Assembly: GCF_900169145.1 (NCBI RefSeq)
Contig: NZ_FXZD01000007.1
Coordinates: 62,001 to 126,000 of the forward strand
DNA from: Brevibacterium antiquum CNRZ 918
GTDB taxonomy: Bacteria > Actinomycetota > Actinomycetes > Actinomycetales > Brevibacteriaceae
Length of the DNA stretch: 64,000 nt
Direction: 5' to 3'
Shown here piece by piece: positions 62,345-64,000 of the stretch (positions within the stretch are counted from its first letter, which is position 1; the number at the start of each line of letters is the position of its first letter). A program made the position numbers and the translations under genes. The notes under the pieces were generated by a model. That model ran no database searches and was not told the origin of the DNA. It worked only from the letters and a program-made list of their open reading frames with translations.

Positions 62345-63814
62345 CTATTCCGCGGAGGTCTGGCCGTCGCTGGGGGCACTGGAGGTGCGTCCCACAGGCT
62401 TGCCGCCACGGGTGCGTCGACGTTCGCGGTTGCGTCGTGGCTTCTTCGTCCCTTCGTCACCGGCAGAAGATCCGCGGTGGCCAGAGGAACTGCCTCGGCG
62501 CTGTTCCGATTTCTTGGGACCTGCGTGGTCCTCAGAGCCTTCGGTCTGCTGCCTGCGCAGACGGCCCTTCGTTCCCTTCGGAATGGAGAGGTCGGCGAAG
62601 AAGTGCGACGACGTCGAGTAGGTCTCGGCGGGTTCATCGTGGTCGAGTCCGAGGGCCTTGTTGATCAGTCGCCAGCGAGGCATGTCGTCCCAGTCGACAA
62701 GGGTTACTGCGATGCCCGTATTGCCAGCGCGGCCTGTGCGGCCGATGCGGTGGACGTAGGTCTTCTCATCGTCTGGGCACTGGTAGTTCACGACGTGGGT
62801 GACATCGTCGATGTCGATTCCGCGTGCCGCGACATCGGTGGCGACGAGCACGTCGACCTGACCGTCACGGAAGGACTTCAAGGCCTTCTCACGCTGTACC
62901 TGACCGAGGTCGCCGTGCAACGGTTTGACTTGGAAGCCCCGGTCGCCGAGTTCCGCGGCGAGCTTGTCTGCGGTCCGTTTGGTCCGGGTGAAGATGATGG
63001 TGCGTCCACGTCCCTCGGCCTGCAGCATGCGGGCGACGAGTTCGCTCTTGTCCATCGAGTGGGCACGATAGACGAACTGCGCCGTGTTCTTGCCCAACAG
63101 CGACAGATCTTCGTTGTCGTGAGCGCGAATATGCGTGGGGCGACTCATGTAGCGCCGGGCCAGGGTGATGACCGCGCCGGGCATGGTGGCAGAGAAGAGC
63201 ATGGTCTGACGGTGTGCGGGCACAGCGTTGATGATCTTCTCGACGTCGGGCAGGAACCCGAGGTCGAGCATTTCGTCGGCCTCGTCGAGGACGACCGTGC
63301 GGGCCTTGTGCAATCTGAGGACCTTGCGCCCGTAGAGGTCGAGGAGACGACCGGGAGTGCCGACGACTACATCGACACCCGACTTGAGCTGCTTGATCTG
63401 CGGGTCGAAATCCATGCCGCCGTAGATCGTCATGATGTCGATGTCACGCTGTGTGGAAGCGGTCACGAGATCGGCGGCGACCTGCTTGGCCAGCTCACGG
63501 GTGGGCACGACGACCAGAGCCTGGGGGAGGCGTGTCTCGGCGCTGTCACTGCCGATCTCCGGTGTGTTCTCGGGATCTGCTGGGGCAGCACCATCTTCAT
63601 TCTTGCCGACGACACGCTGCAGGAGAGGAATGCCGAAGCCCAGCGTCTTGCCAGTTCCGGTCTTCGCCTGTCCGATGATGTCGGCTCCGGACAGTGCCAC
63701 CGGCAGCGTCATCGCCTGGATCGGGAAGGGATGTGTGATGCCCTTGGCAGCCAATGAGGCTACGATCGGTCCAGCGACTCCAAGTTCAGCGAAATCTGGT
63801 TCTGTCTCCGCCAT
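62345..63814 (-). CDS. DEAD-box RNA helicase (RhlE/DeaD-like)
   Basis: A 489-residue ATP-dependent RNA helicase. It has the Q motif FPIQAMTLPVALSG, Walker A QAKTGTGKT, Ia VVPTRELAKQV, GG, DEAD (VLDEADEMLDLGF), SAT (LFSATMPG), IV IIFTRTK, V VATDVAARGIDI and VI YVHRIGRTGRAG. The C-terminal about 85 residues are basic, Arg/Ser/Gly-rich and probably RNA-binding. It remodels structured RNA, for example in ribosome assembly or mRNA decay. ATG 63814 has AAAAGGAGTTTG upstream. It is divergent from the ferritin-like gene. Confidence 0.94.
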   Translation of the reverse strand: MAETEPDFAELGVAGPIVASLAAKGITHPFPIQAMTLPVALSGADIIGQAKTGTGKTLGFGIPLLQRVVGKNEDGAAPADPENTPEIGSDSAETRLPQALVVVPTRELAKQVAADLVTASTQRDIDIMTIYGGMDFDPQIKQLKSGVDVVVGTPGRLLDLYGRKVLRLHKARTVVLDEADEMLDLGFLPDVEKIINAVPAHRQTMLFSATMPGAVITLARRYMSRPTHIRAHDNEDLSLLGKNTAQFVYRAHSMDKSELVARMLQAEGRGRTIIFTRTKRTADKLAAELGDRGFQVKPLHGDLGQVQREKALKSFRDGQVDVLVATDVAARGIDIDDVTHVVNYQCPDDEKTYVHRIGRTGRAGNTGIAVTLVDWDDMPRWRLINKALGLDHDEPAETYSTSSHFFADLSIPKGTKGRLRRQQTEGSEDHAGPKKSEQRRGSSSGHRGSSAGDEGTKKPRRNRERRRTRGGKPVGRTSSAPSDGQTSAE

Positions 63815-63875
63815 GTTTCAAACTCCTTTTAGCGCCTTCGCGCTCGTGATGGTCGTGAACCGGTACTCTTGAGTT

Positions 63876-64000
63876 ATGCCCGATTCTGCCCCATTGGCCG
63901 GTAATAATGCTGCTACGCTCGCACTTCTGGCGTTCGGCGAGCTGACCGCTTTCGAACGAATGGCCACCAATGCGACCACCGCTGTGCACATGGACGATAA
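63876..64000 (+). CDS. Ferritin-like fold protein (partial, N-terminus only)
   Basis: The frame opens at ATG 63876 and runs off the right edge after about 41 codons. ATLALLAFGELTAFERMATN matches the first helix of actinobacterial ferritin-like fold proteins (resembling MiaE-type tRNA hydroxylases), often found beside a DEAD-box helicase gene. The Glu in FGELTAF would be the first metal ligand. TACTCT (63864-63869) lies 6 nt before the ATG, again a leaderless arrangement. Function cannot be judged from the fragment. Confidence 0.7.
   Translation, partial: MPDSAPLAGNNAATLALLAFGELTAFERMATNATTAVHMDD

Overview
The window looks like a chromosomal segment of a high-GC Gram-positive actinobacterium, most likely a Micrococcales member such as Brevibacterium. 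This is inferred from gene content and order, not from a database search. Supporting signs are mycothiol synthesis (mshB), a monomeric NADP isocitrate dehydrogenase, the fdxA-dapC pair, a dapD/dapE-LOG-folP2-DivIVA-DUF3117 block resembling the Rv1201-Rv1211 region of Mycobacterium tuberculosis, and many genes with a TANNNT -10 hexamer only 6-7 nt before the start codon (apparently leaderless).

Left part (1-10.3 kb). A secreted Gly-rich protein (cut by the window edge) and a lipoprotein precede a broken HhH-GPD DNA-repair gene. An integrated mobilizable element of about 6.85 kb (about 1930-8775) splits that gene: the C-terminal part is at 1438-1938 and an N-terminal part is at 8713-8859. The element encodes a large serine integrase, an excisionase, a replication protein with an HUH nuclease joined to an SF3-type helicase, a MobC-like protein, a relaxase, a membrane-anchored protein nested in the end of the relaxase gene, and an orphan gene. 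A G-run/C-run hairpin flanked by tandem 9-mer repeats lies in the 5' part of the rep frame and looks like a rolling-circle origin. A second, different N-terminal fragment of the same HhH-GPD family lies at 9425-9529, with a small membrane gene between the two fragments. This suggests successive insertions at one hotspot. A DUF2087 remnant follows at 10082-10279.

Middle part (10.3-33.5 kb). Housekeeping and transport genes: a phosphoribosyltransferase, carboxylesterase, winged-helix protein and lipid kinase; the vitamin B6 genes pdxS-pdxT with a divergent pdxR-type regulator; a phosphopantetheinyl transferase with a LapA-like protein; isocitrate dehydrogenase divergent from thymidine kinase; an alpha/beta hydrolase, DASS transporter, old-yellow-enzyme and metallo-hydrolase run; and a complete peptide/nickel-type ABC transporter operon (binding protein, two permeases, fused double ATPase).

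Right part (33.5-64 kb). typA, mshB (fused to a membrane domain), a VanW-family protein, a GNAT protein, fdxA-dapC, gltA, divergent dapD/dapE, the LOG-folP2-DivIVA-mannosyltransferase run, DUF3117, an O-methyltransferase, an alkyltransferase-like protein, tatB, a polysaccharide deacetylase lipoprotein, mrp, DUF1003, a soluble MgtE-like CBS protein, a secreted metallophosphatase, a P1-family peptidase with aminopeptidase P, a PHP-domain protein, an acyltransferase, a DEAD-box helicase, and the start of a ferritin-like protein. dapC, dapD and dapE together cover three consecutive steps of the succinylase branch of lysine/diaminopimelate synthesis. No tRNA, rRNA or CRISPR array was seen.
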